NCBI GenBank assembly: GCA_024760525.1
Contig: CP060499.1
Span: 2,418,001-2,482,000 of the forward strand
Source of the DNA: Nitrospira sp.
GTDB taxonomy: Bacteria > Nitrospirota > Nitrospiria > Nitrospirales > Nitrospiraceae
Reading direction: 5' to 3'
Length of the DNA: 64,000 bases
In this document: in pieces, positions 35,546 through 43,322 of the stretch
Numbering within the stretch: position 1 is the first letter of the stretch
Layout: each line of letters begins with the position of its first letter
Made by a program: the position numbers and the translations under genes
The notes under the pieces: generated by a model
What the model saw: only the letters and a program-made list of their open reading frames with translations
What the model was told of the DNA's origin: nothing
Database searches by the model: none

Positions 35546-36437
35546 GCGGGCCTCCGCTCTTGCGATAAATCCTCTGTTTCTTGTCTACCGGCATAAAAAG
35601 CGGCTTCACCGCGGTAAAATTCAAAGATTCCTTGTTTCCAAGACACAGGAATCCGCCATGGCGCAGACTCTCTGCAAATTTGGTGAGCACCTGGTCTTGC
35701 AGCATCTTGTCGAAATAAATGAGCACATTGCGGCAGCAAATCAGGTTCATTTCACCGAACACGCCGTCCGTCACTAAATTGTGATAGGAGAACGTGATGC
35801 GTTCCTTCAGAAACTCCTTGAACTTGACCAGCTCATAACCGTCGCTGTAGTAATCGGAAAAATCATTCGTGCCGCCCGCTTCCGAGTAATTTGCGGCATA
35901 GGTTTCGACATTTCCGGCGGGATAGACGCCTTTCTCGGCCGCGTTGAGCGAATGCTTGTTGAAATCGGTGGCGTAGATGCGGGCGCGCTCCAAAAAGCCT
36001 TCCTCGTGCAGCAGAAGCGCCATCGAATAGACCTCTTCGCCCGTGGCACAACCTGCGTGCCAGATTTTGACGAACGGAAACGTCTTTAGTACCGGCACGA
36101 TTCTCTCACGCAACGCTTTGTAATAAAGCGGATCACGGAACATACTGGTGACGGTAATCGACATCGCTCTGAGGAATTCATCGAAGCACTGCGCATCGTG
36201 AAGCAGTTTGTCGAGCAGCTCGGTATAGCGGTCAACGCGTGCCTGAGCACGCGCCTTTTCCAGGCGGCGCATCAGCGACGCACGAGAATAATGCGTAAAA
36301 TCGTAGCCGTAGCGCTTCTGGATACCGGCCAACAGCAATTCGACTTCTATGCTTTTCCCATGATCGGCATGCACGGCGTTATCTATTGCTTTTCCTTTGT
36401 CATCTTGGCTGGCAATGAAAGGGAACGCGGGGATCAC
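35535..36437 (-). CDS. cheR: CheR-type SAM-dependent methyltransferase
   Basis: Protein-glutamate methyltransferase of the CheR family, 300 residues. An N-terminal helical domain (YGYDFTHYSRASLMRRLEKA near 43) precedes the SAM fold. The SAM-binding stretch KIWHAGCATGEEVYSMALLL is near 145, and the family segments CRNVLIYFD and GGFLCLGNKESLN are near 235-265. The first 30 residues are an extra polar lead, and the start overlaps the hybrid kinase stop by four bases. It pairs with cheB, but no chemoreceptor is nearby. Confidence 0.9.
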   Translation of the reverse strand: MIPAFPFIASQDDKGKAIDNAVHADHGKSIEVELLLAGIQKRYGYDFTHYSRASLMRRLEKARAQARVDRYTELLDKLLHDAQCFDEFLRAMSITVTSMFRDPLYYKALRERIVPVLKTFPFVKIWHAGCATGEEVYSMALLLHEEGFLERARIYATDFNKHSLNAAEKGVYPAGNVETYAANYSEAGGTNDFSDYYSDGYELVKFKEFLKERITFSYHNLVTDGVFGEMNLICCRNVLIYFDKMLQDQVLTKFAESLRHGGFLCLGNKESLNFTAVKPLFMPVDKKQRIYRKSGGPHVV

Positions 36438-39397
36438 GCCGCCATTTCCTGCCTGAACAACCAGACACGTAGCAGCGTCAACAGCCGCTCGATATCCACC
36501 GGCTTGGTGAGATAGTCATTCGCGCCCGCCGCCACGCATTTTTCCTGCTCCTCCGGCATGGCGCGCGCCGTCAGTGCGATGATGGGCACCGACGCAAGCG
36601 ACGGCTGCGTACGGATTTCCCGCATGGCCTGATATCCATCCATGACCGGCATCATAATGTCCATGATGATCAGCTCGATGGCACGATCTTCTTTCAGCTT
36701 ATCGAGCGCCATCTGGCCGTTATCGGCGATGACGACGTCCAACCCGTGTTTCTTAAGCAGTTTGGAAAGAGCGAAGGTATTACGCAGATCGTCGTCCACC
36801 AGCAGCAGCGTTCTGCCCTGCAGCACTTTATCGGGGTTATGCTGCATGCGGATCATTTCCTGCTGATCGCTGGATAGCGTGGATTCCACGCTGTGAAGGA
36901 ACAAGGTCACCTCGTCGAGCAGTCGTTCCGGGGATTTGGCGCCTTTAATGATGATGCTGTCCGTGTAGCGGTTGAGCTTTCGGTTTTCCTCTTCCGACAG
37001 TTCTCTGGCCGTGTAGATGATGACCGGTGGCGCGGTTTCGCCCAATGCCGTCTCTATGTTCTCCAGCCATTCCACTCCTGTCATATCCGGCAGTTGCAAG
37101 TCGAGAATCACACAATCGAACGTCCTATCGCTGATATGCTTCAGACCGGCGTCTCCGGTACCGGCAAGGGTGATCTGAACGTCTTTTTTCTTGAGTAGTC
37201 CTTGAATGGCGATTTGTGTCTTCTTATCGTCTTCCACCACCAGCACCTGCTTGACTTCCGAGCGCAGCAGATTTTCAATTTTGGCGAACATGCCATCGAT
37301 CGCATCTTTTTCCACCGGCTTGGCCAGATAGCCGATGGCGCCCTTACGTAAGGGCACGAGCGTTTCCTCGCTGCCACTGATGATGTGCACCGGGATGTGG
37401 CGCGTGCGAAGGTCGTGCTTCAGCTGGTCCAGCACGCGCATACCGTCGATATCGGGCAGCTTTAGATCAAGAATGATAGCGGTGACGGGTTGTTCCACCG
37501 CCAGTACCAGGCCGGTCTTGCCGTCTCCGGCCGCCAAGCACTTGTATCCGTGCTTGCGGGAGATTTTCATCAACGTCGTGGCGAAGTCCGGATCATCCTC
37601 GAGAATCAGCAGCACCTTGTCCTTCTCCCCGATATGCTTGCGGTCATCGGCGATGAATTCGGCAACGACAGTTTTCGGCATAACGTTCACGTCCGCGTGC
37701 CTATGTTCGTCCAGAACTTCCGGGCTCGCTGCGAATACATCATCCCTCTCAGCACGTGTCATCTTCTCCGGCAACACCAGCGTGAAGACGCTCCCCTCTC
37801 CCTTGGTGCTGCTCACATGGATTTCGCCGCCCAGCATATGGGCGAATTTTCGCGCAATGGTCAGACCCAGGCCTGTGCCGCCGTAATGACGGTCGATGGA
37901 CCCGTCCTCCTGCTGAAATGCCTCGAAAATATCTTTGAACTTCGATGGTTCGATGCCGATGCCGGTATCGATGACGGAAAAAGCAATGGCACGTCCGGAA
38001 GAGCGCTGGACCTCTTTCTTATCGGCTCGGCGTATCTCCAGCGTCACCGAACCCCGTTCGGTAAATTTGAACGCGTTGGAGAGCAGGTTCTTGAGTATCT
38101 GCTCCACCCGCTGCGCATCGGTATAGAGATCCCTGGGTAAACCATCTCCCACCTTGATGGGAAATGCCACGCCCTTTTCCTTGGCGACTGGTGCGAATTG
38201 CTGCTGCATTCGATTCACCACGCTCTCCAAGGCAACGCCCTCGAAGGTCATCTTCAACTTTCCGGCCTCGACCTTGGACAGGTCGAGAATATCGTTGATA
38301 AGTCCCAGCAGTTCCAGCCCGCCATTGTGTATGACACGTGCTTCCTCTACCTGCTCATCCGTGAGATTGCCCTTCTCATTGGCGGCCAGCATCCGCGCCA
38401 GAATCAGCAAGCTATTGAGCGGCGTGCGCAATTCGTGCGACATGTTAGCGAGGAATTCCGACTTATATTTGCTGGCGCGCTCCACTTCCTTAGCTTTTTC
38501 CTCGATCAGCCGCTTACTCTCCGTCAGTTCTTCCGATTGCTGTTGGATCTGCGCGTTCTGCTCCTCCAGCGCCTTGTTCTTTTCCTCCATCTCTTCATTG
38601 GCGGCTTCGATTTCTTCGTTGGAAGCCTTGAGTTCCTCCTGCTGTTGCTTCAGCTCCTCTTCGCTACGCTCCAGCTCCTGCGTGTAGCGCAACAATTCCA
38701 CCCGTGCACCTTCCCGGCTGCGTTGGTAGAGCCATATGGAAAGCGTGATAGCGACATAGACCACCATCATAGCGATCATCGTCAGCCGATTGCTTTGCTG
38801 CGCGTTATTATTAGCGACTTCCATGCGTATGCTCAGCAGATGATTTTCTTCCGCTTCCATGATGCGGACTAGGCTACGAATCTGATCCATCATCGCTTTC
38901 CCACGTAGTAAATCCAGCTTGACGTCAGCTTGCCCTCTCCGTTCCTGAATAGTTGCCGCTAGATAATCAAGCAGTTTTTTTACCGCCTCGTCCATCTCGT
39001 CCAAGTTGTTCTGCTGGGCCGGATTGTCCAATGTCAGTTTTCTAAGGAATGCCAGCTCCTGATGAATGGAGCGATGTTGCTGTAATGAGCGCTGCCCTGT
39101 CTCTGGATTAGAGCCATCTTTCAATGCATTCGTGTACGGTTCCAGATAGATGTCATTACCGGTCAGGATGAAACCGCGTTGCCCAATCACAACATCTTTG
39201 AGCTTGCCGAACAGCAACTGGCTATGCCCGATCACTTCATAGGTATGCGAGACCCAGCCTCTAGCTTCCTCATTAGCCTCGCTCTGCCTCCAGAAGATGA
39301 CCGCCATGAACAGCATCAATACGGTCACGGTTCCAATAGCGATTGCCGTCGCCTGACGTACAAAGAAATTGTCGGCGGTAGGGTGGTTCGTCTCCAT
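36434..39397 (-). CDS. CHASE3-type hybrid histidine kinase with three receivers
   Basis: A 987-residue membrane sensor. ATG at 39397 chosen for a GGAGG seven bases upstream. Order: TM1 (about 15-37), CHASE3-like periplasmic domain (40-200) containing DVVIGQRGFILTGNDIYLEP, TM2 (205-225), and a long Glu/Gln-rich coiled coil (230-310). HisKA follows with H321 in FLANMSHELRTPLN, then HATPase (GTGLGLTIARKFA). Three receiver domains end the protein, with acceptor aspartates in IILDLKLPDIDG, VILDLQLPDMTG and IIMDIMMPVMDG. It is the first gene of the operon and likely its main input. AT-rich upstream DNA with an inverted repeat precedes it. Confidence 0.93.
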   Translation of the reverse strand: METNHPTADNFFVRQATAIAIGTVTVLMLFMAVIFWRQSEANEEARGWVSHTYEVIGHSQLLFGKLKDVVIGQRGFILTGNDIYLEPYTNALKDGSNPETGQRSLQQHRSIHQELAFLRKLTLDNPAQQNNLDEMDEAVKKLLDYLAATIQERRGQADVKLDLLRGKAMMDQIRSLVRIMEAEENHLLSIRMEVANNNAQQSNRLTMIAMMVVYVAITLSIWLYQRSREGARVELLRYTQELERSEEELKQQQEELKASNEEIEAANEEMEEKNKALEEQNAQIQQQSEELTESKRLIEEKAKEVERASKYKSEFLANMSHELRTPLNSLLILARMLAANEKGNLTDEQVEEARVIHNGGLELLGLINDILDLSKVEAGKLKMTFEGVALESVVNRMQQQFAPVAKEKGVAFPIKVGDGLPRDLYTDAQRVEQILKNLLSNAFKFTERGSVTLEIRRADKKEVQRSSGRAIAFSVIDTGIGIEPSKFKDIFEAFQQEDGSIDRHYGGTGLGLTIARKFAHMLGGEIHVSSTKGEGSVFTLVLPEKMTRAERDDVFAASPEVLDEHRHADVNVMPKTVVAEFIADDRKHIGEKDKVLLILEDDPDFATTLMKISRKHGYKCLAAGDGKTGLVLAVEQPVTAIILDLKLPDIDGMRVLDQLKHDLRTRHIPVHIISGSEETLVPLRKGAIGYLAKPVEKDAIDGMFAKIENLLRSEVKQVLVVEDDKKTQIAIQGLLKKKDVQITLAGTGDAGLKHISDRTFDCVILDLQLPDMTGVEWLENIETALGETAPPVIIYTARELSEEENRKLNRYTDSIIIKGAKSPERLLDEVTLFLHSVESTLSSDQQEMIRMQHNPDKVLQGRTLLLVDDDLRNTFALSKLLKKHGLDVVIADNGQMALDKLKEDRAIELIIMDIMMPVMDGYQAMREIRTQPSLASVPIIALTARAMPEEQEKCVAAGANDYLTKPVDIERLLTLLRVWLFRQEMAA

Positions 39398-39713
39398 GCA
39401 CAATCCTCCGATGTGGTGGCACAACGCCACGAATAATAAGTCTATATTATCCATATAGATGCACAACTATAGATTGATTTGGTGACATGATTCTGAGGGC
39501 GCTTGCGGCACTCCTGGAAAGCCCCTTGCCTTCCTCATGGGTGTGCCCACCACCCGCCTAGCCCTAGACGAGAGTAAGGGATGGTCCGCTCAGAATGGAG
39601 ATACTCGCGCCGTCAAGCTCCTGTGTCGAACCGGGGCATACATTGGCACTGGGAAATTGTGGTACAGGTGGGAATCGTGCAACCGTTTGACATGAGCATG
39701 CGTCCGATAAGAA
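39398..39713. other. Upstream region of the signalling operon
   Basis: No gene. 39420-39480 is strikingly AT-rich compared with its surroundings and holds the inverted repeat at 39441-39459; it is the likely promoter region. 39490-39713 shows nothing recognisable. Confidence 0.45.
39441..39459. promoter_or_regulatory. AT-rich 7-5-7 inverted repeat, candidate operator
   Basis: TCTATAT, spacer TATCC, ATATAGA: perfect arms, 44-62 bases upstream of the hybrid kinase start. A nearby CTATAGAT adds a third related half-site. The position suits control of the five-gene operon. Confidence 0.45.
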
Positions 39714-41078
39714 CTACCCTCCCGACTTTGAGCCCAATTCCTTCGACCAGAACAAGAACATACCGTGGCCGCCTCTTGCGGGAGGGCCTCCATCCGAATC
39801 GCGAAAGATTCCAAAGTTATACGTATAGTTCAGTTCAATTTGTGACCGCCATGGGGCACCGGATACAACGCCGACTCCCACGGTGGGCATCGAATCCGTC
39901 GACTGTGTAATTCGGCCATTCGGCGCGAAGCGCGGACGATCAACAAACGCCCAGCCCGCTTCCACATAGGGATACAGAAAGAAAAGGGCTTCATATCGAT
40001 ATTGCACATTCGCAATCGCATAGTGCCTGGGAAAGAGTTCGTTGAATGCTACGCCGTGGATCATCGGCAATGACACGGCGTCCCATTCGTAGCCTGTCGG
40101 ACGTCCAGGAAGGCGGAACGCTGTAAATCGGTCAAGATCTTTCCCAGTCCCCGCGTGTAAGCTTGAAATCAGACGGTGTTTCTCACTGTCGACGAACGGC
40201 AGCCCGGAGGCAGCCATCAAATATCCGCTCATGGCCAGATAAATGCGTTCTTGCTTGAAATCGGGTGTGTCGAAAGGCGGGCCTCCCCAAGCAGTCCACT
40301 TGGCGCGATGTCCTTGAATCACATCTCCACCCATCGTCACACCTTCATGAGGCAATTCCATGAGATTGCGGGTCATGGCATCGATACGGACCTTGAGGTG
40401 AATCCGACCTTCATAGGTGTCGCTCGGAACGCCATACTGGGGCGAGGTATGTCCCGTCCCCTTGAACCACCGGTATCCCGGCTCATACGTCACAAAAATA
40501 TTGACGGCGCTGTCTTGTCTGAACGGACGGATCGGAAGTCGATACCCTAACCCGACACCGCCAAACACGTAGCTCCATTCAATCTCGGTATCACGAATCC
40601 GCTGTCCCTCAACATTCTCAGATCGTCCCAGCGGTGCGATGAAGTTGTTCAAGGTAAAGAGCAAGGTCCAGTTGGGAAAATCCCGGAGTCCGATTGAGTA
40701 ATTCAGATCGTTGACCACTCCTGTAATGGTTCCACGGAATCGGCGATTATCGTCATCCCAATTTCTCCACACATAAAGCGCGCCGAAGGGGAGCACTTCG
40801 AGCTGGGCGGGACCGTCCGGGATCCATTGCAACCCGAAACTCGCAGCGGTGACCGAGCGGCGATCTCTCGGCGCGACATAAATCTCCTCCCCAAACAGTT
40901 TGGTTCGAAATTCTCGTCCGGCATGCGGAGTTGGTTCCTCTATCGGAGTGGGTTCTTGTGGAGTGGGCTCGTGCGGCACGGATTCAGCGTGACTCACTCC
41001 GGAAATGACGAGTGCGAGGGCAAACCCTAGCACGGAACGCGAGAGAGCACGAAGGATTGCGCGTGTAGGGAATCGCAC
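39714..41078 (-). CDS. Putative outer-membrane beta-barrel protein
   Basis: About 454 residues. A GTG at 41078 after GGAGGGAACGGGA gives a good signal peptide (ALSRSVLGFALALVISGVSHA); an ATG at 41123 is an alternative, and further upstream sequence is not protein-like. A proline/threonine/glutamate linker (PHEPTPQEPTPIEEPTP) follows. The rest is barrel-like alternating aromatics: SVTAASFGLQWIPDGPAQLE, YRYEALFFLYPYVEAGWAFV, and RSQIELNYTYNFGIF near the end. No catalytic motif. No family name can be assigned with confidence. Confidence 0.68.
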   Translation of the reverse strand: MRFPTRAILRALSRSVLGFALALVISGVSHAESVPHEPTPQEPTPIEEPTPHAGREFRTKLFGEEIYVAPRDRRSVTAASFGLQWIPDGPAQLEVLPFGALYVWRNWDDDNRRFRGTITGVVNDLNYSIGLRDFPNWTLLFTLNNFIAPLGRSENVEGQRIRDTEIEWSYVFGGVGLGYRLPIRPFRQDSAVNIFVTYEPGYRWFKGTGHTSPQYGVPSDTYEGRIHLKVRIDAMTRNLMELPHEGVTMGGDVIQGHRAKWTAWGGPPFDTPDFKQERIYLAMSGYLMAASGLPFVDSEKHRLISSLHAGTGKDLDRFTAFRLPGRPTGYEWDAVSLPMIHGVAFNELFPRHYAIANVQYRYEALFFLYPYVEAGWAFVDRPRFAPNGRITQSTDSMPTVGVGVVSGAPWRSQIELNYTYNFGIFRDSDGGPPARGGHGMFLFWSKELGSKSGG

Positions 41079-41444
41079 TCCCGTTCCCTCCAGTGGCACC
41101 CGGGCATAAGTCGTCAATCGCATCCCTGCTGAATGTGACCGCACATACGTAATGACCCACGTGAAGAAATGACCAAGGAAGTTGGAGAGCGCGCCACCAA
41201 TGCCGGATATCTGACCTTGTTGAGCATCTGAAGGAATTCGATCGCTCCTCGAGATTCTAGTGCCTACGAGAAAACAGGCCAAGGACACTCTGTCCCTCAA
41301 TGACTTAATACCCACTAGGGTGCGAATTCACACCTATGGAACTCCCTAGTGGGTCGGAAGCGGATAAGGAGTTATCATGTCTTATATGGAGCGCACGTTC
41401 TGGTGTGCAAGCTCATTAGTAGTCATCATTAAAGGAGGCACAGA
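41079..41444. other. Region between the barrel gene and csbD
   Basis: Contains the inverted repeat at 41310-41354 and the 23-codon ORF at 41377-41448. The remainder up to 41300 is open in the barrel frame, but its translation does not look like protein. Confidence 0.4.
41310..41354. promoter_or_regulatory. Perfect 11-base inverted repeat upstream of csbD
   Basis: ACCCACTAGGG (41310-41320) and CCCTAGTGGGT (41344-41354) are perfectly complementary around 23 bases. No T-tract follows on either side, so it is more likely an operator or RNA leader structure than a terminator. It lies 23 bases upstream of the small ORF at 41377. Confidence 0.5.
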
Positions 41445-41448
41445 ATGA
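41377..41448 (+). CDS. Possible 23-codon leader ORF coupled to csbD
   Basis: ATG at 41377 follows AAGGAG by five bases. The peptide opens MSYMERTFWC and has a hydrophobic SSLVVII run. Its TGA overlaps the csbD start as ATGA, and the csbD ribosome site AAAGGAGG lies inside it. The arrangement suggests translational coupling. Too short for composition tests; supported only by signals and overlap. Confidence 0.35.
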   Translation: MSYMERTFWCASSLVVIIKGGTE

Positions 41449-41666
41449 ATGCAGACCAATTCAAGGGCAAGTGGACTCAGTTTAAGGGAGAACTCAAAAA
41501 GAAATGGGGAGAGCTGACCGATGATGACCTGACGCAGGCCGAAGGGGATTACGACAAATTTATCGGGCGCGTTCAGGAACGATATGGCGATAAGAAGGAG
41601 GAAGTGATTCGATGGACGAAGGATTGGTATGAGAAAGAGCGGCCTTCCCTGGCCGCAAAACCCTGA
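41445..41666 (+). CDS. CsbD-family stress-response protein
   Basis: A 73-residue hydrophilic protein of the CsbD/YjbJ family. It opens MNADQFKGKWTQFKGELKKK, the standard family start, then WGELTDDDLTQAEGDYDKFI, and ends in a WYEKERP tail. Members are abundant under general stress, osmotic or phosphate limitation, with unknown molecular role. AAAGGAGG lies upstream of the ATG. The preceding inverted repeat and small ORF may take part in its control (inference). Confidence 0.92.
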   Translation: MNADQFKGKWTQFKGELKKKWGELTDDDLTQAEGDYDKFIGRVQERYGDKKEEVIRWTKDWYEKERPSLAAKP

Positions 41667-41745
41667 CGCTCCCCCATGAGTGTGCCCCTGTCAGGTCAGC
41701 GGTCGGAAGACTGCCCTGATCATGGGGCATACAGGAAGGACGCGT

Positions 41746-43188
41746 TTACTCACGCAGAGAAGGATGGGTTGATTTCGTCCGTCTTCTGGCGACTCCGGTG
41801 GCGCGTGCCGCGGCGGCGACGGCACGCGCCACCCGGGGGACGACTTCTTTATCAAAGACACTCGGAATAATGTAATCCTCGCTCAAGGTATTCTCCGGAA
41901 TCACGCGAGCGATAGCTTCCGCTGCGGCCAACTTCATGGCTTCGTTGATCTCACTGGCCTGACTATCGAGCGCACCGCGGAAAATCCCGGGAAACGCAAG
42001 CGCATTGTTGATCTGATTCGGGTAATCCGATCGCCCGGTGGCAAAGATCGCGCTGTGAGAAACTCCCACTTCCGGTGGAGTTTCCGGGTCTGGGTTGGCT
42101 AACGCAAAGACGATCCGATCCGGAGTCATCAGATCGAGATCTTCGGCGGTCATGACGTTGCCGACCGAAAGCCCGATGAAGACATCGGCTCCTTTCAATG
42201 CATCCCTCAACCTTCCCTTCGGCTTGTCTCGGGTCAAACACGCACGAAGGTCGGTGCGGCACGCGCGGAGTTGATCAGCTTCTCCGTACAGAATGACGCC
42301 CTCCTTGTCGCATCCCAACAGATGAGCCGCTCCCGCAGCGAGCAGTATTCGACAGCATGCCGTGCCTGCGGCACCGAGACCGTTGACGACAATACGAACG
42401 TGCTCCAGCCGTTTCCCCGTGACTCTGAGTGCATTCGTCAAGGCCGCCAATAGAACCACCGCGGTGCCGTGTTGATCGTCATGCATCACGGGAATATCGA
42501 GCGACTGTTTCAGGTTCTTCTCGATCTCGAAACAGCGCGGCGCACTGATATCTTCCAAATTGATCCCGCCGAATCCAGGCGCAATGCCTTGTACAATCCG
42601 CACGATCTCATCCGGGTCTTGCGTATTCACACAAATGGGCCATGCGTCGATGCCGGCCAGCTCTCTCAAGAGCATCACCTTGCCTTCCATGACGGGAAGA
42701 GCCGCTTCCGGACCCAGATTGCCCAACCCCAACACTGCCGAACCATCGGAAACAATGGCGACGCTGTTGCTCTTGCTTGTAAATGTATAGACTTTAGATT
42801 TGTCCTTGGCGATCGCCTGAGCCACACGACCGACGCCCGGGGTATACACCATCGACAACACATTTCTGGTACTGATCGGAAACTTACTCGCCACCCGAAT
42901 TTTTCCACCAAGATGGAGGAGAAAAATACGATCGGAAGCCGACAGCACAGTCACATCGGGCAACTTGCCCAAACGGGCGAGGACTTTCTCGCCGTGTTCC
43001 TCACTCTGCACATCGAAGGTGATATCTCGAACCATGCGGGTCTTCGTCGCCGAGACGAGATCGACGGCTCCGAGATTCGCCTGCTCTTCTGCCAAGAGCC
43101 CAGCCACTCTGGCAAAGATGCCGGGTTTGTTCGCGAGTTCCAGGCGAACCGTCAACCGATAGTTTGAGTATGGGCCTATCTCTCTCAT
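41746..43188 (-). CDS. NAD(P)-dependent malic enzyme with N-terminal ACT domain
   Basis: Oxidative decarboxylation of malate to pyruvate. Residues 1-85 form an ACT regulatory domain (YRLTVRLELANKPGIFARVA). The malic catalytic domain follows with SMVYTPGVGRVAQAIA near 110 and IPVMHDDQHGTAVVLLAALT near 230 (metal and catalytic residues). The Rossmann domain has VRIVVNGLGAAGTACCRIL, then FALANPDPETPP and IINNALAFPG-like QINNALAFPGIFRG. The 480-residue length fits ACT-malic enzymes, where a small molecule, perhaps an amino acid, tunes activity. Divergent from the large fusion gene. Confidence 0.93.
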   Translation of the reverse strand: MREIGPYSNYRLTVRLELANKPGIFARVAGLLAEEQANLGAVDLVSATKTRMVRDITFDVQSEEHGEKVLARLGKLPDVTVLSASDRIFLLHLGGKIRVASKFPISTRNVLSMVYTPGVGRVAQAIAKDKSKVYTFTSKSNSVAIVSDGSAVLGLGNLGPEAALPVMEGKVMLLRELAGIDAWPICVNTQDPDEIVRIVQGIAPGFGGINLEDISAPRCFEIEKNLKQSLDIPVMHDDQHGTAVVLLAALTNALRVTGKRLEHVRIVVNGLGAAGTACCRILLAAGAAHLLGCDKEGVILYGEADQLRACRTDLRACLTRDKPKGRLRDALKGADVFIGLSVGNVMTAEDLDLMTPDRIVFALANPDPETPPEVGVSHSAIFATGRSDYPNQINNALAFPGIFRGALDSQASEINEAMKLAAAEAIARVIPENTLSEDYIIPSVFDKEVVPRVARAVAAAARATGVARRRTKSTHPSLRE

Positions 43189-43286
43189 TCGTGTCCTGCC
43201 ACATCTAGACTATCACAACTGGCATTCACGGCAAGATTGAGGATTCTCGACATACAGAACTGCACCGCGACTTTGCCTCGATGCCG

Positions 43287-43316
43287 TTGACGCTGTTCCA
43301 GTCACGATGCTAGGTT
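43287..43316 (+). promoter_or_regulatory. Candidate promoter very close to the fusion gene start
   Basis: TTGACG at 43287-43292 and TAGGTT at 43311-43316 with an 18-base gap. If used, transcription would begin at about the ATG at 43323, giving a nearly leaderless message; no good ribosome site precedes that ATG. Weak -10 match. Confidence 0.25.
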
Positions 43317-43322
43317 GACCAG

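Noticed and set aside
39581..39910. 109-codon plus-strand frame overlapping the end of the barrel gene
   Set aside because: Runs antisense to the barrel coding region and its translation is arginine/proline rich without structure.
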